Below are positions 1 to 5,422 of a stretch of DNA of 5,422 nt, piece after piece (within the stretch, counting starts at the first letter, position 1; every line of letters begins with the position of its first letter). The notes under the pieces are model-generated. The model did no database searches. It was given only the letters and a program-made list of their open reading frames with translations, and was not told the origin of the DNA. This DNA is from Mariprofundaceae bacterium (GTDB lineage Bacteria > Pseudomonadota > Zetaproteobacteria > Mariprofundales > J009). Made by a program: the position numbers and the translations under genes. The stretch spans positions 1-5,422 of the forward strand of contig WFMN01000019.1 of assembly GCA_015489095.1 (NCBI GenBank). Direction: 5' to 3'.

Positions 1-49
1 GCGCTATCCGTAGTTCTTGCGCGCAACCCGCATTGCTGCCAGTGCCACC

Positions 50-63
50 AAAAGGCACACTAT
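50..63 (+). promoter_or_regulatory. rne ribosome binding site, partly within a small hairpin
   Basis: AAAAGG at 50-55 lies 8 bases before ATG 64 and supports that start over the internal ATG at 82. The last two bases of this element are part of a possible hairpin: GTGCC (42-46) can pair with GGCAC (54-58) around a 7-base loop, ACCAAAA. The pairing is seen in the sequence; any effect on rne translation is inference. No convincing promoter is visible in the 63 bases present upstream, so transcription probably starts outside the window. Confidence 0.5.
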
Positions 64-2283
64 ATGACTGTAACTACACGCATGCTGATCAACGCCTCCC
101 ACGATGAGGAGCGCAGGGTCGCCATCATTCAAAACGACTACCTGCAGGAACTCGACATCGAGTCGGCGCACAAGGTCATCACCAAAAGCAACATCTACCG
201 CGGCACCATCACCAAGATCGAACCGAGCCTGCAGGCCTGTTTCGTGGAGTATGGCGGAAGCCGCCAAGGGTTTTTGCCGATCAACGAGATCCACCCCGAC
301 TACTGGAAGGATGGGGTCGATAAGAACCAGAATCCGCGCAAGGTCAACATCCAGGATGTCCTTGAAGGCAAGCAACAACTGCTGGTGCAGGTGGTCAAGG
401 AGGAGCGCGGCAACAAGGGGGCGGCGCTCACCACCTTTATCTCGCTGGCGGGGCGCTATCTGGTGCTCTCGCCCAACACCATGCGCGGCGGCATTTCGCG
501 CAAGCTCTCCGATGAGGAGCGGCGCGCGCTCAAGGCGATTATCAAGCAGCTCAATGTGCCGGACGATATCGGCCTGATCGTGCGCACCGCCGGCCGCGAT
601 CAGAAGCTGGAGGCGCTGCAGCGCGACTTTACCTACCTGACGCGGCTGTGGGACGAGATTCGCATCAAGGGCAACTCGGCACCGGCGCCGTCGCTGATCT
701 ACATGGAGGGCGACCTCGCCACACGCGCCATCCGCGACCATTTCACCGATGACATCTCCGAGATCTGGGTCGATAACCACGAGATCTACACCCGCACCAA
801 GCAGTTCGTCCACGCGGTCATCCCCGGCAAGGAGAAGCTGGTCAAGCTCTACCGGGGCAAGAAGCCGCTGTTCCGCCACTACGGCATCGAGGCGCAGTGC
901 GAGGAGATCCATCAGCGCGAGGTGCGCCTGCCGTCCGGCGGGTCGCTGGTGTTCGATCCCACCGAGGCGCTCACCTCGATCGATATCAACTCGTCGCGCT
1001 CCACCAAGGGCAAACATATCGACGAGACCGCGCTGGCCACCAATCTGGAGGCGGCGGAGGAGATCGCCCGGCAGTTGCGTATCCGCGATATCGGCGGTCT
1101 GATCGTGATCGACTTTATCGACATGGCGTCGCGCAAGCATGGGCAGCAGGTGGAGGAGGCGCTGCGCAAGGCGTGTGAAATGGACAAGGCGCGGATCCAG
1201 ATCACCCGTATCTCCCGCTTCGGGCTGCTGGAGATGTCGCGCCAGCGGTTGCACCCCAGCGTGCGCGAGGTGACCAGTCAGGTCTGCCCGCGCTGCAAGG
1301 GGCGCGGTTCGGTGTTGACCACCGAGGCGATGGCGCTGCACATCCTCACCCGCATCGAGGACTGGGCGGAAGGGGGCAAGGGGCCGGAGTTGTTGGTGCA
1401 GGTTCCCTCCGAAACCAGCGAGTACCTGATGAACCACAAGCGCGACTATATCGCCCGGATCGAAGAGAATTACGAAGTGAAGATCACGCTGCAGATCCGC
1501 CAGGATCTGGTGATTCCGCACTACAAGATCGAGCGGCTGTGGAGCGATGGTAACCAGAAGCGCAGCGAGGTGCTGGAGGATACCTCCAAGGTGGCCAAGC
1601 AGCGGCCAACCAAAAAGCTGCGACCGCTCAAGCCGGTGGTTGGCATTCCCACCCCGCCGGAAGCGGAGGAGCCTGCTGCCAAGCAGCCCTCCCGCCCCCG
1701 TTCGAAGCAGAAGAAGGGGGAGAAGCCCGGTCTGATCAAGCGGCTGGTGAGCGTGCTGTTTGGCGCCGACGAGGGCAGGCAACTGCAGGATGATGTCGAA
1801 GCGCAACAGCCTCCGGCCGAGGAGGAGCGCAAGGGTGGCGGGCGCGGCCGTGGTCGCCGCGGCGGAAGGAAACGGCGTTCCGGCAAGGGGCAGGGCGGCG
1901 AGCAGCAGGCGGCCAACGGCAACAAGGTGGAGCAGGAGCAGCCGCAACAGGGTGGCGATGACGAGCAGAAACCGAAAAAACGGCGGCGCAGACGGCGTAA
2001 GCCGGCCAACCGCGACGCCAACGGCAACGCGGCGGATGCAGGTAGCGGGGGCGAGCAGCCGCCCGCCGCCAAGGGGGAGGAGAGCGGCGGAGGTCAGAGC
2101 GGCGATAACGGTGGCGAGAAGAAACCGCGTCGCCGCAGGCGTCGGCGTAAACCCGCCGCGGCAGCCGCCACCGCCGAGGGCGGCGGTGCGGAGGGTGGGT
2201 CGTCGAAGCCCGAGGGCGCCCCGCGGGCAACCGCGGCCGATGCCGCGCCCAAGGCGGAGCGTGGGAGCGCGGAGGCGGCGTAG
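64..2283 (+). CDS. rne: Ribonuclease E/G family endoribonuclease (RNase E-like, short C-terminal tail)
   Basis: Endoribonuclease of 739 residues that, as in the RNase E/G family, should cut single-stranded AU-rich RNA in mRNA decay and in rRNA/tRNA processing. The start reads TRMLINAS, matching the RMLINA opening of E. coli RNase E; AAAAGG lies 8 bases before ATG 64. An S1 domain covers about residues 40-125. The 5'-monophosphate sensor motif GLIVRTAG has R174/T175. The DNase I-like domain holds the two magnesium-binding aspartates, D307 (SIDIN) and D350 (VIDFIDM). The zinc-link CPRCKG has C408 and C411, which argues for a dimer-of-dimers. The core ends near residue 500. The remaining roughly 240 residues are low-complexity and probably disordered, with a short hydrophobic/basic helix (555-567) and arginine-rich blocks. 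The tail is much shorter than that of E. coli RNase E (1061 residues), but its presence favours RNase E over RNase G. First gene of a probable rne-rluD-pgeF unit. Confidence 0.95.
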   Translation: MTVTTRMLINASHDEERRVAIIQNDYLQELDIESAHKVITKSNIYRGTITKIEPSLQACFVEYGGSRQGFLPINEIHPDYWKDGVDKNQNPRKVNIQDVLEGKQQLLVQVVKEERGNKGAALTTFISLAGRYLVLSPNTMRGGISRKLSDEERRALKAIIKQLNVPDDIGLIVRTAGRDQKLEALQRDFTYLTRLWDEIRIKGNSAPAPSLIYMEGDLATRAIRDHFTDDISEIWVDNHEIYTRTKQFVHAVIPGKEKLVKLYRGKKPLFRHYGIEAQCEEIHQREVRLPSGGSLVFDPTEALTSIDINSSRSTKGKHIDETALATNLEAAEEIARQLRIRDIGGLIVIDFIDMASRKHGQQVEEALRKACEMDKARIQITRISRFGLLEMSRQRLHPSVREVTSQVCPRCKGRGSVLTTEAMALHILTRIEDWAEGGKGPELLVQVPSETSEYLMNHKRDYIARIEENYEVKITLQIRQDLVIPHYKIERLWSDGNQKRSEVLEDTSKVAKQRPTKKLRPLKPVVGIPTPPEAEEPAAKQPSRPRSKQKKGEKPGLIKRLVSVLFGADEGRQLQDDVEAQQPPAEEERKGGGRGRGRRGGRKRRSGKGQGGEQQAANGNKVEQEQPQQGGDDEQKPKKRRRRRRKPANRDANGNAADAGSGGEQPPAAKGEESGGGQSGDNGGEKKPRRRRRRRKPAAAAATAEGGGAEGGSSKPEGAPRATAADAAPKAERGSAEAA
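1726..1764 (+). other. Candidate membrane-targeting amphipathic helix of RNase E
   Basis: Residues 555-567 (PGLIKRLVSVLFG) form a short segment with alternating hydrophobic and basic residues, placed just after the catalytic core in an otherwise hydrophilic tail. In E. coli RNase E the membrane-targeting amphipathic helix (segment A) sits at about residues 565-582, the same relative place. The position and character are seen; the function in inner-membrane attachment is inferred from that parallel. Confidence 0.6.
1828..2154 (+). repeat. Three arginine-rich blocks in the RNase E tail, two of them repeats of each other
   Basis: The tail carries a glycine/arginine-rich block at residues 589-608 (GRGRGRRGGRKRR), then KPKKRRRRRRKP at 636-647 and KKPRRRRRRRKP at 686-697. 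The last two are clear protein-level repeats, each following a GG- and acid-rich stretch and followed by alanine. Their codons differ at many synonymous positions, so this is not a fresh DNA duplication. Such blocks are typical RNA-binding segments in RNase E scaffolds. The spacers are rich in G, N, Q, E and A and show no recognisable RhlB, enolase or PNPase docking motif. Confidence 0.7.
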
Positions 2284-2292
2284 CGATCGCCC

Positions 2293-3261
2293 ATGGAGCC
2301 CGCCGCCGCTGAAACCCTGACCGTCACCATCCCCGACCATCTGGCGGGGGTACGGCTGGATGATGCGCTGGCGCAGTTGAGCGCGCAGTCGCGCAGCCGC
2401 ATTCAGGGGCTGTTGCAGGCGGGGAACATCACCGCCCATCGGAGCAAACCGAAGCGGTCGCGCAAGGTGGTAAGCGGAGAGGTGTTCACGATCACCCTGC
2501 CCGCGGCCGCGCCGCTGGCTCTGGAGCCGGAGGCGATCGCCCTCGATATCCTTTACGAAGATGACTACCTGCTGGTGGTCAACAAGCCGGCGGGGATGGT
2601 GGTACACCCCTCGCACGGCCACGACCGCGGCACCCTAGTGCACGCCCTGCTGCACCACTGCCCCGACCTGCCCGGCATCAACGGCATCCAGCGCCCCGGC
2701 ATCGTCCATCGCCTCGACAAAGATAGCTCCGGCGCGCTGGTGATCGCCAAGGAGGAGGCCACCATGCGCGCGCTGGGTGTGCTGTTTGCCCACCACGACT
2801 TGGAACGCCAATACATCGCGTGGTGTCGCGGCACCCCGCCGTGGCACCGCTACACCATCGACCTTCCGCTGGGGCGTCACCGCCACAACCGGCAGAAGAT
2901 GGCGGTCTGCCACGACGGCAAGCGGGCGGTCACGGTGGCGGAGTGTGAGATGCGCCACCGCCTGCGCTACAGCCGCATGCGGCTGACGCTGGAGACCGGC
3001 CGCACCCATCAGATCCGCGTCCACTTAAGCCATCTCGGCCTGCCGATTCTCGGCGATCCGCTCTATGCCCGTCCGTTTCATCCCGACAAACGCACCCCGG
3101 AGCCGCTGCGCAACGCCATCCTCGCGCTGCGGGGGCAGGCGCTGCACGCCGAACTGCTGGCGTTTGACCATCCGGTCACTGGCAAGGAGGTGCGCTGTGT
3201 CGCCCCGTTGCCACCCCATTTGCGCCTGTTGGATACGGCGCTGATCGATAGCCAATGCTGA
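2293..3261 (+). CDS. rluD: 23S rRNA pseudouridine synthase, RluA/RluC/RluD family, most likely RluD
   Basis: Enzyme of 322 residues that isomerises uridine to pseudouridine in 23S rRNA; RluD acts on U1911, U1915 and U1917 of helix 69 (E. coli numbering). An N-terminal S4 RNA-binding domain (about residues 15-75, GVRLDDAL ... SRSRIQGLLQAG) is followed by the catalytic domain. The signature HRLDKDSSG carries the catalytic aspartate D142 (E. coli RluD D139). Family motifs NKPAGMVVHPS, LETGRTHQIRVH and GDPLYA are all present. Length is close to E. coli RluD (326), and the gene is followed by pgeF, as rluD is in E. coli, so RluD is preferred over RluC. ATG 2293 is the only plausible start. The nearest Shine-Dalgarno-like element, GGAGG at 2271-2275, is 17 bases away, inside rne, which suggests coupling to rne translation. 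The gene is in the same frame as rne, separated from the rne TAG by three codons. Confidence 0.9.
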   Translation: MEPAAAETLTVTIPDHLAGVRLDDALAQLSAQSRSRIQGLLQAGNITAHRSKPKRSRKVVSGEVFTITLPAAAPLALEPEAIALDILYEDDYLLVVNKPAGMVVHPSHGHDRGTLVHALLHHCPDLPGINGIQRPGIVHRLDKDSSGALVIAKEEATMRALGVLFAHHDLERQYIAWCRGTPPWHRYTIDLPLGRHRHNRQKMAVCHDGKRAVTVAECEMRHRLRYSRMRLTLETGRTHQIRVHLSHLGLPILGDPLYARPFHPDKRTPEPLRNAILALRGQALHAELLAFDHPVTGKEVRCVAPLPPHLRLLDTALIDSQC

Positions 3262-3929
3262 GCTCCGAGGCGCTGGCTAGGATCGGTGTGCACGCCGCCT
3301 TTACGGTCGCCGCCGATGGCGGCGTGCGCGATGAGCACGACCCGCTGGCGGAGCAGATCGCCTGGCGCGCCGGGTTTCATCTGCCGCTCTATCAATGCAG
3401 GCAGTTGCACGGCGATCAGGTCTGGTGGGTGGAGTGGGGCGATGCCAAGGGGGGCGCCGACATCCTCATCAGCCGCAAGCGCGATTGCACGCTGGCGATC
3501 CGCACCGCCGACTGTCTGCCGATCCTGCTGGCCGACGCCGACGCGGGGGTGATCGCCGCCGTCCACGCCGGATGGCGCGGCACGGTGCGCAATGTGGCCG
3601 CCAAGGCGGTCGCCACCATGGTGGAGATCGGCGCCAACCCCGATCGTATCCACGCCGATTTCGGGCCGGCCATCGGTTCCTGCTGCTTTACCGTGGATGG
3701 CGATTGCCTGGAGCAGTTGCGGCGGGCGGCGGAGTGCGTGGGTATCCACGAGGATGGCGGGCGGCACCACGCCGATCTGGCAGCCATCAACCGCCATCAA
3801 CTGCAACAGAGCGGCCTCCATCCCGCCCATATCGGCGGTGGGGCTGCCTGCACCTGCTGCTCCACCGACCACTTCTCCCACCGGCGCGACCAAAGCCCGT
3901 GGAGGCAACTGGCGCTGATCGGCCTGTAA
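3255..3929 (+). CDS. pgeF: PgeF/YfiH family protein (multicopper polyphenol oxidase-like, peptidoglycan editing factor)
   Basis: Cytoplasmic protein of 224 residues (E. coli YfiH has 243). In E. coli, PgeF prevents L-Ser from replacing L-Ala in muropeptide precursors; relatives have been described as laccases or purine-nucleoside enzymes. The metal-ligand pattern is complete: H52 (QLHGDQ), C87 (TADCLP) and H104 (VHAGWRG), spaced as E. coli H71, C107 and H124. The motifs GPAIGSCC (C143, C144) and CTCCSTDHFSHRRD (from C199) also match the family. One oddity is the C-terminal signature, usually tGRq-like before the final strand, which here reads SPWRQLALIGL, replacing the glycine by tryptophan. 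ATG 3255 overlaps the rluD TGA (3259-3261) by 7 bases and has no strong ribosome binding site, so translation is probably coupled to rluD. No signal peptide is seen. Confidence 0.88.
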   Translation: MLSSEALARIGVHAAFTVAADGGVRDEHDPLAEQIAWRAGFHLPLYQCRQLHGDQVWWVEWGDAKGGADILISRKRDCTLAIRTADCLPILLADADAGVIAAVHAGWRGTVRNVAAKAVATMVEIGANPDRIHADFGPAIGSCCFTVDGDCLEQLRRAAECVGIHEDGGRHHADLAAINRHQLQQSGLHPAHIGGGAACTCCSTDHFSHRRDQSPWRQLALIGL

Positions 3930-3976
3930 GCGGAACGGTGTCCGCGCCCGCGCTCGCCATCTCCACGGATGGGCGC

Positions 3977-4005
3977 TTGCAATGCCTCCGCGCCATGGCT
4001 ACAAT
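3977..4005 (+). promoter_or_regulatory. Predicted sigma70-type promoter for the hybrid kinase gene
   Basis: TTGCAA (3977-3982, 4 of 6 to the -35 consensus) and TACAAT (4000-4005, 5 of 6 to the -10 consensus) are separated by the optimal 17 bases. It lies in the only sizeable gap of the window. Transcription would begin near 4012, giving an untranslated leader of about 54 bases before ATG 4066. It argues that the kinase can be expressed independently of the rne-rluD-pgeF unit. An upstream in-frame ATG at 3982 would lie before this start site, which supports the 4066 start. Confidence 0.55.
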
Positions 4006-4045
4006 CCCACCTTTTCGCTGGGTAGTCGGGTTTCGGGAGTTGGCG

Positions 4046-4069
4046 ATGTTGGATTGTGTGGCACCATGA
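4046..4069 (+). CDS. Possible seven-codon leader ORF (MLDCVAP) overlapping the kinase start
   Basis: ATG 4046 is preceded at 6 bases by GGGAG (4035-4039), the best ribosome binding site in this gap. The frame encodes MLDCVAP and stops at TGA 4067-4069, which overlaps the kinase ATG 4066-4068 as ATGA. The kinase ATG itself has no clear Shine-Dalgarno element in the preceding 15 bases. The arrangement would allow termination-reinitiation, with the leader setting kinase translation. The layout is seen; use of the ORF is inference and it may be chance. Confidence 0.3.
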   Translation: MLDCVAP

Positions 4070-5422
4070 CCAAGGATGAACTGCGCGCGGTTGTGGATAC
4101 CATTTTCGATGCGGTGATTACCATCGATTGCCACGGCGTCATGCTGGACTGTAACCCGGCCACGCAGGCGATGTTCGGCTACACGCACGATGAGTTGATC
4201 GGCCACAATGTCTCCATGCTGATGCCGGAGCCCTACCGCAGCGAGCATGACGGCTACCTCCGCCGCTATCTCGACACCAACCAGCCGCGGGTGATCGGCT
4301 TCAACCGCGAGGTGACCGGCCAGCGCAAAAACGGCACCACCTTCCCGATCGAACTGGCGGTCAACGAGACCGGCTCCGGCGCCGAGCGCCATTTTGTCGG
4401 CATCGTGCGCGACATCACCCGCCGCAAGGCGTATGAAGAGGCGCTGCAACGGGCGCGCCACGAGGCGCTGCAGGCGAATCGCGCCAAATCGGCCTTCCTC
4501 GCCAACATGTCCCACGAGCTGCGCACCCCGCTCAACTCCATCATCGGCTTCTCTTCCATCCTGGCCGGCGGCATGGCCGGCCCATTGAACGACGAGCAGC
4601 AGCGCCAGCTCGATTTCATCCACAGCAGCGGCAAGCACCTGCTCAACATCATCAACGACATCCTCGACCTCTCCAAGGTGGAGGCGGGCAAGATGGAGCT
4701 GAAGATCGCCCCATTTGTGTTGCAGCGCGTGGTGGACGAGGCGGTCGATCTCGTGCGTCCGCTGGCGGATGCGCGGGGGCTTGCGCTGACGGTCACCATG
4801 CCGGAGGGCGACATCGAGGTGGTGCAGGATGGCGATCGCTTCAAGCAGATTTTGCTCAACCTGCTCAGCAACGCCATCAAGTTTACCCCGCGAGGGGAGG
4901 TGCGGCTGGAGGTGACGGCGGCGCACCAACACATCCGCTGCGCGGTGTGCGACAGCGGGATCGGTATCCGAAAGGAGGAGCTGGAGCGGGTGTTCGAGCC
5001 CTTTGTTCAGGTCGGGCCGAACAACGACGCCGACCATCCCGGCACCGGGCTGGGGCTGGCGCTCTGCCGCCGCTTGATGCGCATGATGGGAGGAGAGATC
5101 ACCGTCACCAGCGCGGTTGGCAAGGGGAGCTGTTTTATCATCGAGATGCCGCAACGGCTGGCGATGTCCGCGGCCGGGCGCCCGGAAGCTACTGCGCGTG
5201 GCGCGACCGAGGACGACGCGCCGCTGGTGCTGGTGATCGACGACGACCCGCAGGCACAGGAGCTCAAGCGCTTTTACCTTGAGCGCGACGGCTACCGCGT
5301 CATCCAGCTCTTCGACGGCCGCCGCGCCATCGACACCATCCGCGCCGAGCGCCCCCGTGTGGTGTTGCTCGATCTGCTGATGCCCGAGGTCAACGGCTGG
5401 GAGGTGCTGGCCCGCATCAAGC
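4066..5422 (+). CDS. PAS sensor hybrid histidine kinase with FixL-like heme PAS and C-terminal receiver (3' end outside window)
   Basis: Cytoplasmic hybrid two-component kinase; 452 codons are present and the frame runs off the window edge. A PAS domain occupies residues 1-118 (ending IVRDITRR). Its pocket closely resembles the FixL heme PAS: MPEPYRSEHDGYL with H61, then R67 and R81, and TGQRKNGTTFPIEL. A short linker helix (120-142) leads to HisKA with H150 in SHELRTPLN. The ATPase domain has the N box (N265, N269), G1 DSGIG (296-300), F box FEPF (310-313) and G2 GTGLGLAL (326-333). The receiver begins near 386, with the acidic pair D392/D393 (VIDDDP) and phospho-acceptor D436 (LLDLLMP); its conserved Thr and Lys lie beyond the window. 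No membrane segment or signal peptide is seen. FixL itself lacks a fused receiver and has a HELNQPLA-type H box, so this is a FixL-like sensor on a different kinase core, not FixL. The output partner is unknown. Confidence 0.92.
   Translation, partial: MTKDELRAVVDTIFDAVITIDCHGVMLDCNPATQAMFGYTHDELIGHNVSMLMPEPYRSEHDGYLRRYLDTNQPRVIGFNREVTGQRKNGTTFPIELAVNETGSGAERHFVGIVRDITRRKAYEEALQRARHEALQANRAKSAFLANMSHELRTPLNSIIGFSSILAGGMAGPLNDEQQRQLDFIHSSGKHLLNIINDILDLSKVEAGKMELKIAPFVLQRVVDEAVDLVRPLADARGLALTVTMPEGDIEVVQDGDRFKQILLNLLSNAIKFTPRGEVRLEVTAAHQHIRCAVCDSGIGIRKEELERVFEPFVQVGPNNDADHPGTGLGLALCRRLMRMMGGEITVTSAVGKGSCFIIEMPQRLAMSAAGRPEATARGATEDDAPLVLVIDDDPQAQELKRFYLERDGYRVIQLFDGRRAIDTIRAERPRVVLLDLLMPEVNGWEVLARIK

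Noticed and set aside
17..26. Perfect 10-base palindrome TTGCGCGCAA upstream of rne considered as an operator
   Set aside because: A single short GC-rich palindrome without a visible promoter or a second copy is not enough to call a regulator site.
4..2622. An 872-codon open frame on the minus strand opposite rne and the start of rluD
   Set aside because: It is a GC-bias shadow: its translation is low-complexity, rich in L, A, R and G, with no recognisable domain, while the plus strand has every RNase E and RluD motif across the same bases.
3955..3975. Hairpin CGCCATC / GATGGGCG (one bulged G) just downstream of pgeF, considered as an intrinsic terminator
   Set aside because: There is no T-run after it (the sequence continues CTTGC), and the following bases are the predicted -35 box. 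The shorter GCGGA/TCCGC pair at 3930-3945 likewise lacks a T-tract.
3982..4065. An N-terminal extension of the kinase from in-frame ATG 3982
   Set aside because: It would add 28 residues with no PAS character, starts upstream of the predicted transcription start, and the PAS domain opens normally from ATG 4066.
3787..5154. A 455-codon minus-strand open frame opposite pgeF and the kinase
   Set aside because: Its translation matches no family I recognise and spans two well-supported plus-strand genes and the promoter region; it is best explained as a codon-bias shadow.
1..5422. A defence system, mobile element or wholly new system
   Set aside because: All genes belong to recognised housekeeping or signalling families, spacing is tight, and no repeats, integrase, transposase or toxin-antitoxin-like small genes are visible.

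Overview
The window is an ordinary-looking, GC-rich bacterial chromosomal segment with every supported gene on the + strand and almost no spare DNA. It holds an RNase E/G family endoribonuclease (64-2283), an RluD-type 23S rRNA pseudouridine synthase (2293-3261), a PgeF/YfiH-family multicopper-like enzyme (3255-3929), and the first 452 codons of a soluble PAS-histidine kinase-receiver hybrid (4066 to the window edge). Nothing resembling a mobile element, CRISPR array, tRNA or rRNA is visible. The organism is most likely a high-GC member of the Pseudomonadota: the RNase E catalytic core is collinear with the E. coli enzyme (both catalytic aspartates and the zinc-link cysteines at a constant +4 offset), and rluD-pgeF is a neighbour pair also known from E. 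coli. The class cannot be fixed from this sequence alone.

Layout: the first three genes look like one transcription unit. rne and rluD are 9 bases apart and in the same reading frame; rluD and pgeF overlap by 7 bases. The unit couples RNA turnover (RNase E), maturation of helix 69 of 23S rRNA (RluD) and probably peptidoglycan-precursor quality control (PgeF). A 136-base gap (3930-4065) follows. It carries a good sigma70-like promoter with a 17-base spacer and a possible seven-codon leader ORF whose TGA overlaps the kinase ATG, so the kinase gene appears to be separately expressed.

The most interesting point is the kinase. Its N-terminal PAS domain aligns without gaps to the heme-PAS domain of Bradyrhizobium FixL over the heme pocket, and keeps the equivalents of the proximal heme histidine and of two key arginines. 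It is therefore a good candidate oxygen (or other diatomic gas) sensor. It is attached to a HELRTPLN-type kinase core and a fused C-terminal receiver rather than to the FixL-type core. The other points are a compact RNase E tail with a candidate membrane-targeting helix and three arginine-rich blocks, and a small hairpin over the rne ribosome binding site. I see no convincing evidence of a wholly new biological system here.
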